From Oceanobacillus sp. J11TS1 (lineage in GTDB: Bacteria; Bacillota; Bacilli; Bacillales; Amphibacillaceae), in NCBI RefSeq assembly GCF_018333215.1, contig NZ_BORO01000011.1:1-64000 (forward strand): 64,000 bases of DNA, written 5' to 3'. The notes beneath the pieces are model-generated. The model did not search any database. It was not told the origin of the DNA and saw only the letters and a program-made list of their open reading frames with translations. Numbering within the stretch: the first letter of the stretch is position 1; each line of letters starts with the position of its first letter. Both the position numbers and the translations under genes were made by a program. Below, piece after piece: positions 63,239 through 64,000 of this stretch.

Positions 63239-64000
63239 CTACTCAGCAAGCGAATAGATTACTTCACTGCATTCTAAAGAAACACGTTGAGAGCCAAGTA
63301 TAATTGTCCTGGTATAAACATTATTTCCGGACCCTAGTCGGAGCCGGATATTCGCACTACCTTCCGATGCGCCATTACTGACCCGCATAGTTACCGTAAC
63401 TTCAGCTTTTCCTGACTCGTCTGCCTCTAAAACTCCAATACTTTGATAACCATAGTTATCCGGCCAGGTTCCGTCTTCATTTTGTATTTGTGAAACAGCC
63501 TTCCCGCCATGAAGATAGATTTGCATTTCTGCATTGTCAATAACTTGTCTAGGTTCCAGATTCATCAACGTTATCGTTGCTTCAAATGGAGTACCATCTA
63601 CAGGAACTGTTTCCGGTGTATCAATAGAATATATGATATCTTTTGGCGGATTTATCTCAGATCCAAAAGCACCATCAGCAAATGTCGACTGATCATACCA
63701 TAAATAGCCCTCCGCAGGCTCTCTCCATGGTTCACTTTCAGGCTCCGAAGAAGTTTCGGGGATTTCTATATCCAACATTGGAGACAGGTCATCTAAAGGA
63801 AGCTCAACTTCAGAAAAAGTCTGATAATCTTCCTGATTTGCCAGCCAATTCACGATATTGACCAACAACAAACCATTATCTGCATCCGTAAAGCCATCAT
63901 AGGTACGCTTCATCCCTCCATGCTCTTCGTTGCGATACTTTGGTGTGCTGTCCTCTACTGGAGAAGAATCTCCAATAAATGCAGACTTTCCATCTCCTCT
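63239..64000 (-). CDS. 3' part of a large secreted protein (nuclease/phosphoesterase-type surface protein)
   Basis: The frame is open through to the window's right edge: 29 more sense codons lie before the ATG at 63913 (reading RGDGKSAFIGDSSPVEDSTPKYRNEE...), so the start is outside. The visible 253 residues contain GDSSPVEDSTPKY and DADNGLLLVNIVNWLANQ, of a type I associate with secreted nucleases and phosphoesterases of Bacillaceae, then a Ser/Glu/Pro linker (ETSSEPESEPWREPAEG) and a C-terminal beta-sandwich (DTPETVPVDGTPFEATITLMNLEPRQV...). No LPXTG or SLH motif is visible at the end. Confidence 0.7.
   Translation of the reverse strand, partial: RGDGKSAFIGDSSPVEDSTPKYRNEEHGGMKRTYDGFTDADNGLLLVNIVNWLANQEDYQTFSEVELPLDDLSPMLDIEIPETSSEPESEPWREPAEGYLWYDQSTFADGAFGSEINPPKDIIYSIDTPETVPVDGTPFEATITLMNLEPRQVIDNAEMQIYLHGGKAVSQIQNEDGTWPDNYGYQSIGVLEADESGKAEVTVTMRVSNGASEGSANIRLRLGSGNNVYTRTIILGSQRVSLECSEVIYSLAE

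Overview
The window is about 64 kb of AT-rich chromosome from a low-GC Gram-positive bacterium of the Bacillaceae. I lean towards a halotolerant genus such as Oceanobacillus or Virgibacillus. The reasons are the Bacillus-type gene sets (glpFK, lutPRABC, class III fbp, gabR-gabTD, ywqHI/LXG), T-box and S-box leaders, strong AGGAGG-type ribosome sites, many GTG and TTG starts, and a dispersed repeat typical of Bacillaceae. No rRNA, tRNA, CRISPR array or intact insertion sequence was seen.

Layout. 1-1060: AT-rich non-coding DNA with a 46-bp perfect palindrome, a tiny membrane-protein ORF and a decayed IS1182-type transposase. 1081-9500: a T-box-controlled methionyl-tRNA synthetase with a frameshift, glpFK behind an antitermination leader, an AI-2E family permease, and a frameshifted antibiotic-resistance-type ABC-F gene preceded by a leader peptide and terminator. 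9870-13818: a DUF3592-like protein, an aldo/keto reductase, an AEC carrier and xylulokinase. 13908-17133: a Nudix-pncB-nadE operon for NAD salvage. 17297-24196: small and medium genes (TipA-type regulator, YvbK-like and other GNATs, a helical-cupin fusion, a methyltransferase with an in-frame stop, a PilZ protein). 24724-30123: the lactate-utilisation locus lutP-lutR-lutABC with a clear promoter and operator. 30329-34987: an MMPL/RND transporter and YhgE-like partner, divergent from a TetR regulator. 34988-40847: an SDR relic, a phosphatase, an S-box-controlled three-gene methionine operon, and two small membrane proteins. 40937-46330: YitT, three GNATs (one AAC(6')-like), a P-loop kinase and an MFS exporter. 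46542-52280: a type VII secretion LXG toxin locus (ywqH, ywqI, frameshifted LXG) followed by an array of paralogous lipoproteins. 52541-64000: fbp, gabR-gabT-gabD, an APC permease, an alanine/sodium symporter, and the 3' end of a secreted protein running off the right edge.

Themes. Regulation is unusually readable: a Met T-box, a SAM riboswitch, a glpF terminator leader, an ABC-F attenuator, a 37-bp lut operator, paired TetR-type operator arms, and a direct-repeat operator shared by gabR/gabT and the APC permease. Gene decay is common: three single-base frameshifts (metG, ABC-F, LXG), one nonsense codon (methyltransferase), a multiply broken lipoprotein copy, an SDR with an internal deletion, and a transposase relic. 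Single-base indels could be sequencing errors; the other lesions are harder to explain that way.

The features I consider least explained are the 20-21-bp phased GAGCG repeat arrays at two intergenic sites, the lipoprotein array beside the broken LXG gene, and the 52-codon leader ahead of the ABC-F gene.
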